Below are positions 1 to 9,007 of a stretch of DNA of 64,000 nucleotides, one piece after another. A program made the translations under genes and the position numbers. The notes under the pieces were generated by a model. The model was given only the letters and a program-made list of their open reading frames with translations, did not search any database and was not told where the DNA came from. The DNA comes from Ralstonia sp. UBA689. GTDB lineage: Bacteria; Pseudomonadota; Gammaproteobacteria; Burkholderiales; Burkholderiaceae. The DNA is taken from positions 140,681 through 204,680 of the forward strand of contig NZ_DBMV01000045.1 of the NCBI RefSeq assembly GCF_002298975.1, in the 5' to 3' direction. Within the stretch, counting starts at the first letter, position 1. Every line of letters starts with the position of its first letter.

Positions 1-163
1 AAAGGCGCGCCCGATGCGGCGAAAGACGCCTTGAATTTCCGTAACCGTGCGGGGAAGGAGGCAAACTCGCTTCGCTCAAACAGGCCTCCTTCCTTTATCC
101 GCCCGCTTACAAAAATTCAAGGCGCCGCATAGGGCAGGGACCGGCCAAACCGTCTGGGGGCGT
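1..163. repeat. Dispersed long-hairpin repeat, copy 1 (cut by window start)
   Basis: This stretch aligns over its whole length with 58702-58860. It folds into a long imperfect hairpin: ATGCGGCG (14-21) pairs with CGCCGCAT (123-130), CCTTGAATTT (29-38) with AAATTCAAGG (113-122), and GGAAGGAGGC (53-62) with GCCTCCTTCC (84-93). The apical part around AAACTCGCTTCGCTC is nearly identical in both copies. The left end runs off the window. No coding potential is supported. No transposase is nearby, so it resembles a non-autonomous intergenic palindromic element. The stretch 164-271 up to the next gene holds nothing I recognise. Confidence 0.85.
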
Positions 164-271
164 GTGCTGGCGGCAAGGTGAAATTCGGTCGGTTATGAGC
201 CGCTCCCACACCACCGGCACTTCGAGCGGCGTTGGCCTATGATGGCGCCACCTTCTGTCTTGCCTGCCATC

Positions 272-853
272 ATGTCCGAATCCATCACGCTGGCTCCGGT
301 GGAGCTGGCCAAGTCCTACCGCCTGCTCAACCACGGGCCGACCACGCTGGTCAGCAGCGCCCACAACGGCGTGCGCAACGTCATGGCCGCTGCCTGGGCG
401 ATGCCGCTCGACTTTGATCCTCCCAAGGTGCTGGTCGTGGTCGACAGCCGTACGTTGACGCGCGAGTTGATCGAAGCCTCCGGCGTATTCGCGCTGAATA
501 TCCCCACCCGCGCCATTGCCGAGACGACGCTCGCCGTCGGCACGCTCTCGGGCCGCGATGGCGACAAATTCGATACGCTTGGTCTGGCCAGCGTCCCCGC
601 ACGCACCGTCGACGTGCCGCTGGTGGCCGGTTGCGCAGCGTGGCTCGAGTGCCGTGTCATTCCCGAGCCGCACAACCAGAAGCGCTACGACCTCTTCATC
701 GGTGAGGTGACCGCCGCCTGGGCCGATCCGGCGGTGTTCAGCCACGGGCGCTGGCATTTTCCTGATGCCGGGCATAAGACCGTGCACTACCTTTCAGGTG
801 GTGCGTTTTTCGAGACCGGCGATGGGTTTGTGGTGGAGGCCAAGCAACCATGA
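272..853 (+). CDS. Flavin reductase-like (DIM6/NTAB family) flavoprotein
   Basis: The 193-residue product has the flavin-reductase-like FMN-binding split-barrel layout: an N-terminal segment (YRLLNHGPTTLVSSAHNGVRNVM) that fits flavin binding, a central strand-rich core, and a C-terminal HYLSGGAFFETG stretch common in this family. Members are cytoplasmic FMN reductases or bind FMN without a known substrate, so the exact reaction is open. An in-frame ATG lies 33 bases upstream at 239; neither start has a clear ribosome site, and I chose the one giving the usual N-terminus. The stop overlaps the next gene by four bases (ATGA), so the two are probably co-translated. Confidence 0.8.
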   Translation: MSESITLAPVELAKSYRLLNHGPTTLVSSAHNGVRNVMAAAWAMPLDFDPPKVLVVVDSRTLTRELIEASGVFALNIPTRAIAETTLAVGTLSGRDGDKFDTLGLASVPARTVDVPLVAGCAAWLECRVIPEPHNQKRYDLFIGEVTAAWADPAVFSHGRWHFPDAGHKTVHYLSGGAFFETGDGFVVEAKQP

Positions 854-1386
854 TCGACATCGCCATCCGTCCGCTGGCCACAGAGGATGCAGAAGCCTTC
901 AAGGCGCTTCGCCTGAAGGCGATCCAGGACGCCCCCACCGCTATCTGGCCGACCCAAGATGAGGAAGCTGCGCGCACGTTGGATGAGACGCGCGGCCGCA
1001 TCCAGCCGACGGGGCACCAGGTCGTGTTTGGCGCGTTTGCCGGGCCTGCGCTGATCGGTATTGCCGGGCTGCGGCGAGAGCCGTTGACGCAGGTCGCGCA
1101 TAAGGCGGTGCTGTGGGGCGTGTTTGTCGACCCCGCGCATCGGCGCAGCGGCATTGCCGGACGGCTTCTGGATGCTGCCATCGCGCACGCCCGTGCGGCC
1201 CGCGTGCTGCAGATCCAGCTCTGCGTGAATGCAGAGAACCCGCGCGCGCAGGCGCTCTACCGCAACGCCGGCTTCGAGACCTTTGGCATCGAACGCCGTG
1301 CCATGCGCGTCGGCGAGCGCTTCTATGACGAAGAGCACATGGTGTTGTGGCTCGACGGTGAGGCGGACGGCAACGCTGCATGGTAG
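850..1386 (+). CDS. GNAT family N-acetyltransferase
   Basis: A 178-residue single-domain GNAT protein that would transfer an acetyl group from acetyl-CoA to an unknown amine. It begins IRPLATEDAEAFKALR, the usual first strand and helix of the fold. The acetyl-CoA loop is VDPAHRRSGIAGRLLDAA (about residues 96-113), followed by NPRAQALYRNAGF, the typical motif B region. Its ATG lies in the ATGA overlap with the flavin-reductase-like gene upstream, so translation is likely coupled. Substrate cannot be told from sequence; small-molecule, antibiotic or peptide N-termini are all possible in this family. Confidence 0.88.
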   Translation: MIDIAIRPLATEDAEAFKALRLKAIQDAPTAIWPTQDEEAARTLDETRGRIQPTGHQVVFGAFAGPALIGIAGLRREPLTQVAHKAVLWGVFVDPAHRRSGIAGRLLDAAIAHARAARVLQIQLCVNAENPRAQALYRNAGFETFGIERRAMRVGERFYDEEHMVLWLDGEADGNAAW

Positions 1387-1392
1387 ACGACT

Positions 1393-1510
1393 TCAGCCGC
1401 GCATGACCGGCAGGCTGGCGCCTACGGCGTGGTCGATCAGGCAGCGCCAGGTGCCGTCCGTCTGGCGGCGGCAGACTGCTGTGCAGTTGCCTGCGGCAAT
1501 CCGCCCGCAC
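1393..1510 (-). pseudogene. Remnant: C-terminal tail of a SnoaL/DUF4440-like gene
   Basis: The reverse strand just after the GNAT gene reads in frame through AGNCTAVCRRQTDGTWRC and LIDHAVGASLPVM to a TGA at 1393. The pattern of polar strand, RRQ-DG-W and LIDH-G is that of the last strands of SnoaL-like / DUF4440 (NTF2-fold) proteins. Codons are GC-rich at the third position as in true genes here. Upstream in this frame the reading runs into the AraC gene's coding sequence, so only about 37 codons can remain. I read it as the end of a deleted gene; chance resemblance cannot be excluded. Confidence 0.42.
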
Positions 1511-1525
1511 GCGGGCCTTAGCGAC

Positions 1526-2566
1526 TCAGTCCGGCCGCACGCGCTCGTGCCCGGCCGGTTGCGCCATCCGGTAATCGGTCGGCCGCATGCCCGTCCATTT
1601 GCGGAAGGCGCGGTGAAAGGCGCTCGGCTCGGCAAAGCCGACAGCTGCTGCAATGTCGGCGATGGTGTGGCGCGTGTCCTGCAGTTCGCCGATAGCGATG
1701 TCGCGCCTCAGGTCGTCCTTGATCGATTGATACGTGTGGCCTTCCTGCTTGAGGCGCCGCCGCATGGTGGCTTCGGCCACGTTGAGCTTGAGCGCCATGG
1801 CGTCAGACGCCGGCCAGGCCGACACGGGCAGCGTGCGCAGCATCTTGCGCACGCGCGCGGCAAACGAATCGGGGTTGCGGTATTTGACGATGAAGCTACC
1901 GGGCGCGTCACGCAGAAACACCTTGATGGACGCGGCTGTCTGGACCACCGGCAAGTCCAGCAAGACCGGGGAGAGATCCACGTAAGACGCCTCCTGCGCG
2001 AAGGCCATGTCGTCGCAGAACATCAGGCGGTACTCCTGCGCATCGGGCGGCACCGCACATCGGAAGCGCGCCGTGATGAGTGGAATGCGCCGGCCGACCA
2101 GCCAGCAGAGCAGGCCGTAGACCATGATGAGCCATGTGGCGTAAGTGAACATCGGCGGCACGCGCGTGCCCTTGCGATGCACGAAGAGCAGGCGCACGTG
2201 ATGCGCATCTTCTTCGATCCGCACATGCAGATCATCCAGCACCAGCCGCAAGAAACCCGTGGCCCGCTGCAGCGCCTGCCGGCCCGTGCGCGCGGTGAGC
2301 GCTGCTTGCGTCATCGCGACGAAGCTGCCCCAGCGCATGGGGTGGGAGTCCTGCCCAAAGAATTCGTCGTCCATCGCCTGGGCGATGCCGGCCCACAGGG
2401 CGCCGTACTGCGCCGATGACACGCGCCCTTTGGGTGACGCGAGCATCTGCGGCGCAATGCCGGCCGCGGCAATGAGCGGCTGTACGTCCACCCCGCGCGC
2501 CTGCGCTCGCTTGAGCGCTTCGTTGACGAGGCTGACGGCGACTGTCCCCTTCTCGTTGTTCTTCAT
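1526..2566 (-). CDS. AraC family transcriptional regulator (arabinose-binding-like N-domain)
   Basis: A 346-residue regulator. Residues 1-190 match the N-terminal ligand-binding domain of the OruR/VirF-like AraC subgroup (VSLVNEALKRAQARGVD and GRVSSAQYGALW near the start). The C-terminal 100 residues are a double helix-turn-helix of AraC type, with IADIAAAVGFAEPSAFHRAF and a closing GMRP-DYR. The ATG at 2566 (MKNNEKG) fits family N-termini; a longer reading to 2629 has no support. It is transcribed away from the branched-acyl catabolic operon, whose first gene starts 225 bases off, so it is the likely activator of that operon and probably autoregulated. The inducer is unknown, perhaps a valine or branched-acid intermediate. 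Confidence 0.87.
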   Translation of the reverse strand: MKNNEKGTVAVSLVNEALKRAQARGVDVQPLIAAAGIAPQMLASPKGRVSSAQYGALWAGIAQAMDDEFFGQDSHPMRWGSFVAMTQAALTARTGRQALQRATGFLRLVLDDLHVRIEEDAHHVRLLFVHRKGTRVPPMFTYATWLIMVYGLLCWLVGRRIPLITARFRCAVPPDAQEYRLMFCDDMAFAQEASYVDLSPVLLDLPVVQTAASIKVFLRDAPGSFIVKYRNPDSFAARVRKMLRTLPVSAWPASDAMALKLNVAEATMRRRLKQEGHTYQSIKDDLRRDIAIGELQDTRHTIADIAAAVGFAEPSAFHRAFRKWTGMRPTDYRMAQPAGHERVRPD

Positions 2567-2580
2567 CGTTGTTGCGGGTC

Positions 2581-2628
2581 TGCCATGCCTGCAGAGCTTG
2601 GCGGAAGGGCGGGCGGACCGGCATGGCA
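2581..2628. promoter_or_regulatory. Candidate operator: TGCCATGCC inverted repeat
   Basis: TGCCATGCC (2581-2589) and its perfect reverse complement GGCATGGCA (2620-2628) are 30 bases apart, immediately upstream of the AraC gene start and between it and the divergent acyl-CoA operon. Widely spaced 9-base arms fit binding by a dimeric AraC-type activator or a DNA-looping arrangement. There is no clear -10/-35 pair nearby. The assignment is inference from position and symmetry. Confidence 0.4.
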
Positions 2629-2790
2629 AATCCGCTCACACAAGTTGATCGTGACGGGCATCGAAGCCGCCCCGTCGCGTGCCTACACTTTTTCCCCATC
2701 GAATGAATGCGCCGTAGGGCTGCACAGTGTAAGGCGCCTGCACACGCAGCGTCATCTGGCGTTGTGCGATCGGCAAGCAGAGGGCAAGCG

Positions 2791-3924
2791 ATGGACGATT
2801 TCTATACCGAAGAACAGCGGATGATCCACGACGCCGCGCGCGACTTTGCCACGGAGCGCTTGGCGCCCTTTGCGGCGCAATGGGATCGCGACGGCGAGCT
2901 GCCCGACGACGTGGTCCGCCAGATGGGCGAGCTGGGGTTGCTGGGCATGATCGTGCCGCCGGAATGGGGCGGTTCGTACACCGACTACGTGGCCTATGCG
3001 CTGGCGCTGGAGGAGGTGGCCGCAGGTTGCGCGGCCAGCGCGACGATGATGAGCGTGCACAACTCAGTCGGCTGCGGCCCGATCCTGAAGTTCGGCACCG
3101 AGGCGCAGAAGGCGCACTACCTGCCGGACCTGGCCGCCGGCCGCGCCATCGGCGCGTTCTGCCTGACTGAGCCGCACGCAGGCTCCGAGGCCAACAATCT
3201 GCGCACGCGTGCCGTGCTGCGCGATGGGCACTGGGTGCTCAACGGCAACAAGCAGTTCGTCACCAACGGGTCGCGTGCCGACGTCGCCATCGTGTTTGCC
3301 GTCACGGATCCGGAGGCCGGCAAGCGTGGAATCTCTGCCTTTATCGTGCCGACCGATACTCCGGGCTTTCACGTCGGACCGCCCGAGCACAAGCTAGGCA
3401 TTCGCGCATCGGATACCTGCCCGATCACGCTTGAAGACTGTGCCGTGCCGGAAGAGAACCTGCTGGGCGAGCGTGGCGAGGGGCTGAAGATCGCACTGTC
3501 CAACCTCGAAGGCGGGCGCATTGGCATTGCCGCGCAGGCCGTCGGTATTGCGCGGGCGGCATTCGACGCGGCACGCAACTACGCCAACGAGCGCATTCAG
3601 TTCGGCAAGGCGCTGCGTGAGCATCAGACGATTGCCAACATGCTGGCCGACATGGCCACGCGCCTGAACGCCGCGCGCCTGCTGGTGCATCACGCAGCAC
3701 GCCTGCGCAGCGCAGACAAGCCCTGCCTGTCCGAAGCGTCGCAGGCCAAGCTCTATGCATCCGAACTGGCCGAGGAGATTTGCTCCAACGCCATCCAGAT
3801 CCACGGCGGTTACGGCTACCTGGCCGATTACGCCGTCGAGCGTCACTACCGCGACGCACGCATCACCCAGATCTACGAGGGCACCAGCGAAGTCCAGCGG
3901 ATGGTGATCGCGCGGCACGTCTAG
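2791..3924 (+). CDS. Acyl-CoA dehydrogenase (isobutyryl-CoA / short branched-chain type)
   Basis: A 377-residue FAD enzyme that oxidises an acyl-CoA to the 2-enoyl-CoA and passes electrons to ETF. It has the three ACAD regions: N-terminal helices ([16 protein letters not shown]), the middle beta domain ([20 protein letters not shown]), and the C-terminal helices ending in [19 protein letters not shown] and [11 protein letters not shown]363 in YEGT sits at the usual catalytic-base position. The operon also carries mmsA, mmsB and a hydroxyisobutyryl-CoA hydrolase, so isobutyryl-CoA, the valine intermediate, is the best substrate guess. The ATG at 2791 gives the standard N-terminus and follows AGAGGGCAAGCG; an upstream in-frame extension is atypical. 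Confidence 0.92.
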   Translation: MDDFYTEEQRMIHDAARDFATERLAPFAAQWDRDGELPDDVVRQMGELGLLGMIVPPEWGGSYTDYVAYALALEEVAAGCAASATMMSVHNSVGCGPILKFGTEAQKAHYLPDLAAGRAIGAFCLTEPHAGSEANNLRTRAVLRDGHWVLNGNKQFVTNGSRADVAIVFAVTDPEAGKRGISAFIVPTDTPGFHVGPPEHKLGIRASDTCPITLEDCAVPEENLLGERGEGLKIALSNLEGGRIGIAAQAVGIARAAFDAARNYANERIQFGKALREHQTIANMLADMATRLNAARLLVHHAARLRSADKPCLSEASQAKLYASELAEEICSNAIQIHGGYGYLADYAVERHYRDARITQIYEGTSEVQRMVIARHV

Positions 3925-4000
3925 TGACTTGACACTGGAACGTCCTGCGCATCATCGGCCGAACACGAAAGAGCGCCTACGCGCCGACCAGGAGACGACG

Positions 4001-5695
4001 ATGAACGAAGTGGCATCTGCAGCAAAGGGCTTTGTGGAAGCGCGCGATTTTCTGCTGCGCCATCGCACCGACTACGACCGCGCGTACCGCGAGTTCACCT
4101 GGCCGGTGCTGGGCGAGTTCAATTGGGCGCTGGACTACTTTGACGTGATGGCGCGCGGCAATGACAACCCGGCGCTGTGGATCGTCGACGATCCACAGGA
4201 TGCCGGGCAGAAGCTTTCGTTTGCGCAGATGTCCGAGCGCTCGTCGCGCATGGCCAACTTTCTGCGCGGGCTGGGCATCGTGCGCGGCGACCGTCTGCTG
4301 TTGATGCTGCCCAACCGCGTCGAGCTGTGGGACGTGATGCTGGCGGCCATGAAGCTGGGCGCCATCGTGCTGCCCGCCACCACGCAGCTTTCGCCCGATG
4401 ACGTGCGCGACCGCGTGGAGCTTGGCGGCGCGACCACGGTGGTGGTGGATGCGGCCGAGCTGCACAAGTTCGACAAGGTGGATGCCGGCGTCAGGCGCAT
4501 TGCCGTGGGTGCGCAGCGCGATGGTTGGGTGGCCCTTGCCGATGCGTACAGCGCGCCTGCCGAGTTCACGCCCGATGGCTCGACCAGGGCGACCGACCCG
4601 CTGCTGCTGTATTTCACTTCGGGCACCACCTCCAAGCCCAAGCTGGTCGAGCACACGCACCAGAGTTATCCGGTCGGCCACCTGTCGACCATGTACTGGA
4701 TCGGCCTGCAACCTGGCGACATCCACTGGAACATCAGTTCGCCCGGCTGGGCCAAGCATGCCTGGAGTTGCTTCTTCGCACCGTGGAATGCGCAGGCCTG
4801 CGTGTTCGTCTACAACTACGCGCGCTTCGTGCCGAAAGACACGCTGGACGTACTGGTGCGCTTCAATGTGACCACGCTGTGTGCGCCGCCCACCGTGTGG
4901 CGCATGCTGGTGCAGGAGCCGCTGGCATCGTGTGCCGTGAAGCTGCGCGAGATTGTCGGCGCGGGCGAGCCGCTGAACCCCGAGATCATCGAGCGCGTGC
5001 GCAGCGCGTGGGGCGTGACCATCCGCGATGGCTTCGGCCAGACCGAAACCACTTGCCAGATCGGCAACACACCGGGCCAGCCGGTGGTGCCGGGCTCGGT
5101 GGGGCGCCCGCTGCCGGGCTACCGCGTGGAGCTGGTCGACCATGACGATCAGCCCGCCAGCGAAGGCGAGATCGTGCTGCCGCTCTCGCATCGGCCGCTG
5201 GGCCTGATGCAGGGCTACGCCAACAACGCCAAGGCCACCGCCGAGGCCATGCGCAACGGCTACTACCACACCTCCGACGTGGCCCTGCGCCGCGACGATG
5301 GCTACTTCGTCTACGTGGGCCGCACGGATGACGTATTCAAGTCGTCGGATTACCGCCTGAGCCCCTTTGAGCTGGAGAGTGTGCTGATCGAGCACGAGGC
5401 CATTGCTGAAGCCGCCGTGGTGCCGAGCGCCGATCCGCTGCGCCTGTCGGTGCCGAAGGCCTTCGTGACGGTGCGCCAGGGTTACGAAGCCGGCCCTGAG
5501 CTGGCGCGCGCCGTGTTCCTGTTCTCGCGCGAGAAACTGGCGCCGTACAAGCGCATCCGCCGCCTGCAGTTCAGTGATCTGCCCAAGACCATCTCCGGAA
5601 AGATTCGCCGCGTCGAACTGCGCCGGCTGGAGTTGGAACGCACAACTGAGCCCGCTCGCCTGCCTGGCGAGTACTGGGAAGAAGACTTCGCCTGA
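4001..5695 (+). CDS. AMP-dependent acyl-CoA synthetase (ACSM-like)
   Basis: A 564-residue adenylate-forming enzyme that activates a carboxylic acid with ATP and CoA. The AMP-binding P-loop TSGTTSKPK is at residues 206-214, the adenine motif region DGFGQTETT follows, and the C-terminal catalytic lysine is K534 in PKTISGKIRR. It resembles medium-chain/ACSM synthetases more than long-chain ones. It lies 76 bases after the acyl-CoA dehydrogenase behind a good AGGAGA ribosome site, and probably feeds exogenous isobutyrate or another short or branched acid into the pathway. The substrate is inferred from context only. Confidence 0.9.
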   Translation: MNEVASAAKGFVEARDFLLRHRTDYDRAYREFTWPVLGEFNWALDYFDVMARGNDNPALWIVDDPQDAGQKLSFAQMSERSSRMANFLRGLGIVRGDRLLLMLPNRVELWDVMLAAMKLGAIVLPATTQLSPDDVRDRVELGGATTVVVDAAELHKFDKVDAGVRRIAVGAQRDGWVALADAYSAPAEFTPDGSTRATDPLLLYFTSGTTSKPKLVEHTHQSYPVGHLSTMYWIGLQPGDIHWNISSPGWAKHAWSCFFAPWNAQACVFVYNYARFVPKDTLDVLVRFNVTTLCAPPTVWRMLVQEPLASCAVKLREIVGAGEPLNPEIIERVRSAWGVTIRDGFGQTETTCQIGNTPGQPVVPGSVGRPLPGYRVELVDHDDQPASEGEIVLPLSHRPLGLMQGYANNAKATAEAMRNGYYHTSDVALRRDDGYFVYVGRTDDVFKSSDYRLSPFELESVLIEHEAIAEAAVVPSADPLRLSVPKAFVTVRQGYEAGPELARAVFLFSREKLAPYKRIRRLQFSDLPKTISGKIRRVELRRLELERTTEPARLPGEYWEEDFA

Positions 5696-5742
5696 TTCGC
5701 CCATTCCGCATTGAACCCGCCACCGATTGTCTAGGAGACCCC

Positions 5743-7290
5743 ATGAGCGCCGTTGCTTCCCTCGCTTCCGCCAAGCCCGCTGCACACCAGGACACCCCGC
5801 CCACCGTCAAGCTGCTGATCGGCGGTGAATTTGTCGAATCCAAGTCGAGCGAATGGCGCGATGTGGTGAACCCCGCCACGCAGGAAGTGCTGGCGCGGGT
5901 GCCGTTTGCCACGGCAGATGAAGTTGACGCAGCCATCCGTTCGGCCCATGCCGCATTTGCCGCGTGGAAGAATACGCCGGTGGGCGCGCGTATGCGCATC
6001 ATGCTCAAGTTCCAGGCGCTGATTCGCGAGCACATGCCCCGCATTGCCCGCACGCTGACGGCTGAGCAGGGCAAGACGCTGCCCGACGCAGAGGGCGACA
6101 TCTTCCGCGGGCTGGAAGTGGTCGAGCACGCCTGCTCGGTCGGCTCGCTGCAGCAGGGCGAATTTCTGGAAAACGTGGCCGGCGCGGTCGACACCTACAC
6201 GCTGCGCCAGCCGATTGGCGTGTGCGCGGGCATTACGCCGTTCAACTTCCCGGCCATGATCCCGCTGTGGATGTTCCCGATGGCGATCGTGTGCGGCAAC
6301 ACGTTTGTGCTCAAGCCGTCGGAGCAGGACCCGCTGTCGACCATGCTGCTCGTCGAGCTGGCACTGGAGGCGGGCATTCCGCCGGGTGTGCTAAATGTTG
6401 TGCACGGCGGCAAGGACGTGGTCGATGCGCTGTGCACGCATGAGCATGTGAAGGCGATTTCGTTTGTCGGCTCCACGGCGGTCGGCACGCATGTGTACCG
6501 CCTGGGCAGCGAGCATGGCAAGCGCGTGCAATCGATGATGGGCGCGAAGAACCACGCCGTGGTGCTGCCCGACGCCAACCGGGAGCAGACCCTCAACGCA
6601 CTTGTCGGCGCGGGTTTTGGTGCGGCGGGGCAGCGCTGCATGGCGACGTCCGTGGTGGTGCTGGTGGGTGCCGCCCAGCAGTGGGTGCCGGATTTGATCG
6701 CCAAGGCCAAGACGCTCAAGGTGAACGCCGGCGTGGAGCCGGGCACGGATGTCGGCCCCGTCGTTTCGCGGGCGGCCAAGCAGCGCATCCTCGGCCTGAT
6801 CGAATCGGGCGTGCAACAGGGCGCCACGCTGGCGCTGGACGGCCGCAACGTGCGCGTGGCCGGTTATGAAGACGGCAACTTCGTCGGCCCGACGATCTTC
6901 ACCGATGTGAAGACCGACATGGATATCTACACCAACGAGATCTTCGGCCCCGTGCTGTTGGTGGTGACCGTGCCCACGCTGGACGAGGCCATTGCGCTGG
7001 TCAACCGCAACCCGTTCGGCAACGGCGTAGGCTTGTTCACGCAGAGCGGCGCATCGGCGCGCAAGTTTCAGAGCGAGATCGATGTCGGCCAGGTCGGCAT
7101 CAACATCCCGATTCCGGTGCCGGTGCCGTACTTCAGCTTTACCGGCTCGCGCGGCTCCAAACTGGGCGATCTGGGCCCGTACGGCAAGCAGGTCGTGCAG
7201 TTCTATACGCAGACCAAGACCGTCACCGCGCGCTGGTTTGACGATGCGGTGGATGCCGGCGGCGTGAACACCACCATCAGCCTGCGCTGA
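5743..7290 (+). CDS. mmsA: Methylmalonate-semialdehyde dehydrogenase (CoA-acylating)
   Basis: A 515-residue aldehyde dehydrogenase that converts methylmalonate semialdehyde to propionyl-CoA with NAD and CoA, the last committed step of valine breakdown. It carries the MmsA signatures GITPFNFPAMIPLWM (about 163-177), MMGAKNH (265-271, replacing the usual ALDH glutamate motif) and the catalytic cysteine C299 in GAAGQRCMATSVVV. Length is normal for MmsA with a short N-terminal extension. The start follows CTAGGAGACCCC. It is directly followed by mmsB, the classical gene order. Confidence 0.96.
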   Translation: MSAVASLASAKPAAHQDTPPTVKLLIGGEFVESKSSEWRDVVNPATQEVLARVPFATADEVDAAIRSAHAAFAAWKNTPVGARMRIMLKFQALIREHMPRIARTLTAEQGKTLPDAEGDIFRGLEVVEHACSVGSLQQGEFLENVAGAVDTYTLRQPIGVCAGITPFNFPAMIPLWMFPMAIVCGNTFVLKPSEQDPLSTMLLVELALEAGIPPGVLNVVHGGKDVVDALCTHEHVKAISFVGSTAVGTHVYRLGSEHGKRVQSMMGAKNHAVVLPDANREQTLNALVGAGFGAAGQRCMATSVVVLVGAAQQWVPDLIAKAKTLKVNAGVEPGTDVGPVVSRAAKQRILGLIESGVQQGATLALDGRNVRVAGYEDGNFVGPTIFTDVKTDMDIYTNEIFGPVLLVVTVPTLDEAIALVNRNPFGNGVGLFTQSGASARKFQSEIDVGQVGINIPIPVPVPYFSFTGSRGSKLGDLGPYGKQVVQFYTQTKTVTARWFDDAVDAGGVNTTISLR

Positions 7291-7310
7291 CCAGCCAAGC
7301 GGAGACCACC

Positions 7311-8204
7311 ATGAAGATCGCATTCATCGGCTTGGGTAACATGGGCGCCCCGATGGCGCGCAACCTGCTCAAGGCTGGTCACACGCTCAGCGTGTTCGAC
7401 CTGAACGCGCAGGCTGTGCAGTCGCTCGTGGAAGCCGGCGCCACCGCTGCCGCATCGCCCAAGGACGCCGTGACTGGCGCCGACACTGTCATCACGATGC
7501 TGCCTGCCGCGGTGCACGTGCGCGGCGTATTGACCGCACCGGACGGCGTGCTGGCCGGCATCTCGAAAGGCGTGCCCATCATCGATTCGAGCACCATCGA
7601 CCCCGCCAGCGCCAAGGCACTTGCCGCGCTGGCAGCCGAGCATGGCAATACCTTTGTCGATGCGCCGGTCTCGGGCGGCACCGGTGGTGCGGCGGCCGGC
7701 ACGCTCACCTTCATGGTGGGCGGCAGCGCAGCGGCGTTCGAGCAGGTGCGCCCGGTGCTGTCCGCCATGGGCAAGAACCTCGTGCATTGCGGTGACACCG
7801 GCGCGGGCCAGGGCGCGAAGATCTGCAACAACCTCGTGCTCGGTATCACCATGGCCGGCGTGGCCGAGGCCATGTCGCTGGGCGAGGCGCTGGGCATCGA
7901 CCCGAAGGTGCTCGGCGGCATCATCAACACGTCCACCGGACGCTGCTGGAGTTCGGACACGTACAACCCGTTCCCGGGCGTGATCGAGGCCGCGCCGTCC
8001 TCACGCGGCTACACCGGCGGCTTCGGCACCGACCTGATGCTCAAGGATCTGGGGCTGGCGGGTGACGCAGCCAAGTCCGTCCGTCAGCCGGTCTACCTTG
8101 GGGCGCTCGCTCAGCAGCTTTACCAGACCGTGAGCAGCAAGGGCGATGGCAAGCTGGATTTCTCCGCCGTCATCAAGTTGTATCGCCAGGAAGGGGCTGC
8201 GTGA
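7311..8204 (+). CDS. mmsB: 3-hydroxyisobutyrate dehydrogenase
   Basis: A 297-residue beta-hydroxyacid dehydrogenase that oxidises 3-hydroxyisobutyrate to methylmalonate semialdehyde with NAD. The Rossmann motif GLGNMGAPMARNLLKAG begins at residue 7, the substrate motif DAPVSGGTGGAAAGTL spans about 117-131, and the catalytic lysine is K170 in GAGQGAKICNN. It sits 20 bases after mmsA with a GGAGACC ribosome site, and its stop overlaps the start region of the enoyl-CoA hydratase gene, so translation is probably coupled. Confidence 0.96.
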   Translation: MKIAFIGLGNMGAPMARNLLKAGHTLSVFDLNAQAVQSLVEAGATAAASPKDAVTGADTVITMLPAAVHVRGVLTAPDGVLAGISKGVPIIDSSTIDPASAKALAALAAEHGNTFVDAPVSGGTGGAAAGTLTFMVGGSAAAFEQVRPVLSAMGKNLVHCGDTGAGQGAKICNNLVLGITMAGVAEAMSLGEALGIDPKVLGGIINTSTGRCWSSDTYNPFPGVIEAAPSSRGYTGGFGTDLMLKDLGLAGDAAKSVRQPVYLGALAQQLYQTVSSKGDGKLDFSAVIKLYRQEGAA

Positions 8205-9007
8205 TGATCGAAATCGACACTCTGCACAATGATGCAATCGCGTTGTTGACGCTCAAGCGGCCGCCTGCCAACGCTTTTACGCCGGAAGGCCTGCTGCAAT
8301 TGCAATCCACCGTCGAGCAACTGAATGCGGATGCCCGCGTGCGTGCCATCGTCATCACCGGCGAAGGCCCGAAGTTCTTCAGCGCCGGGGCCGACCTCAA
8401 CACCTTTGCCGACGGCAATCGCGATGTGGCCCGCGAGGCCGCCGCGCGTTTCGGCGCCGCATTCGAGGCGTTGCAGAATGCGCGGCCCGTGGTGATCGCC
8501 GCCATCAACGGCTATGCGATGGGCGGCGGGCTGGAGTGCGCGCTGGCGTGCGACATCCGTATCGCCGAGCAGCATGCCAAGCTGGCTGTGCCCGAGACCG
8601 CCGTGGGCCTGCTGTGCTGCGGCTGCGGCACGCAGACGCTGCCGTGGCTGGTGGGCGAGGGCTGGGCCAAGCGCATGATCCTGACCGGCGAGCGCGTCGA
8701 CGCACAAACCGCGCTGCGCATCGGTCTGGTGGAAGAGGTGGTCGACACCGGCGCCGCGCGCGAGGCTGCCATTGCCATGGCGCAGCGTGTGACGACGCTC
8801 AGTCCGCAGGCCGTCACCTTCAGCAAGCAACTGATCCACCAGGCGCGCAACGGCGTGCCGCGTGCTGCAGCGCTGGCTGTGGAACGCGAGCGCTTTGTCG
8901 ACCTGTTCGATCACCCTGACCAGCGCGAGGGCGTGAACGCCTTCCTGGAGAAGCGCGCGCCGCGTTGGCACACCCAGACAGCGCGCGAATCGGAGACGCT
9001 GCAATGA
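8204..9007 (+). CDS. Enoyl-CoA hydratase
   Basis: A 267-residue crotonase-fold protein, expected to hydrate methacrylyl-CoA to 3-hydroxyisobutyryl-CoA in this operon. The oxyanion-hole segments are visible as KFFSAGADLNTF (about 60-71) and GYAMGGGLECALACD (about 104-118). The start is the ATG of a TGATG junction with mmsB; a GTG one codon earlier is also possible and would not change the product meaningfully. The stop overlaps the next gene as ATGA. Crotonase-fold function is not certain from sequence alone, but position between mmsB and a hydroxyisobutyryl-CoA hydrolase is persuasive. Confidence 0.9.
   Translation: MIEIDTLHNDAIALLTLKRPPANAFTPEGLLQLQSTVEQLNADARVRAIVITGEGPKFFSAGADLNTFADGNRDVAREAAARFGAAFEALQNARPVVIAAINGYAMGGGLECALACDIRIAEQHAKLAVPETAVGLLCCGCGTQTLPWLVGEGWAKRMILTGERVDAQTALRIGLVEEVVDTGAAREAAIAMAQRVTTLSPQAVTFSKQLIHQARNGVPRAAALAVERERFVDLFDHPDQREGVNAFLEKRAPRWHTQTARESETLQ

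Noticed and set aside
3977..5785. 600-codon open frame antisense to the acyl-CoA synthetase
   Set aside because: Same antisense signature, no domain and no ribosome site; the sense gene is certain.
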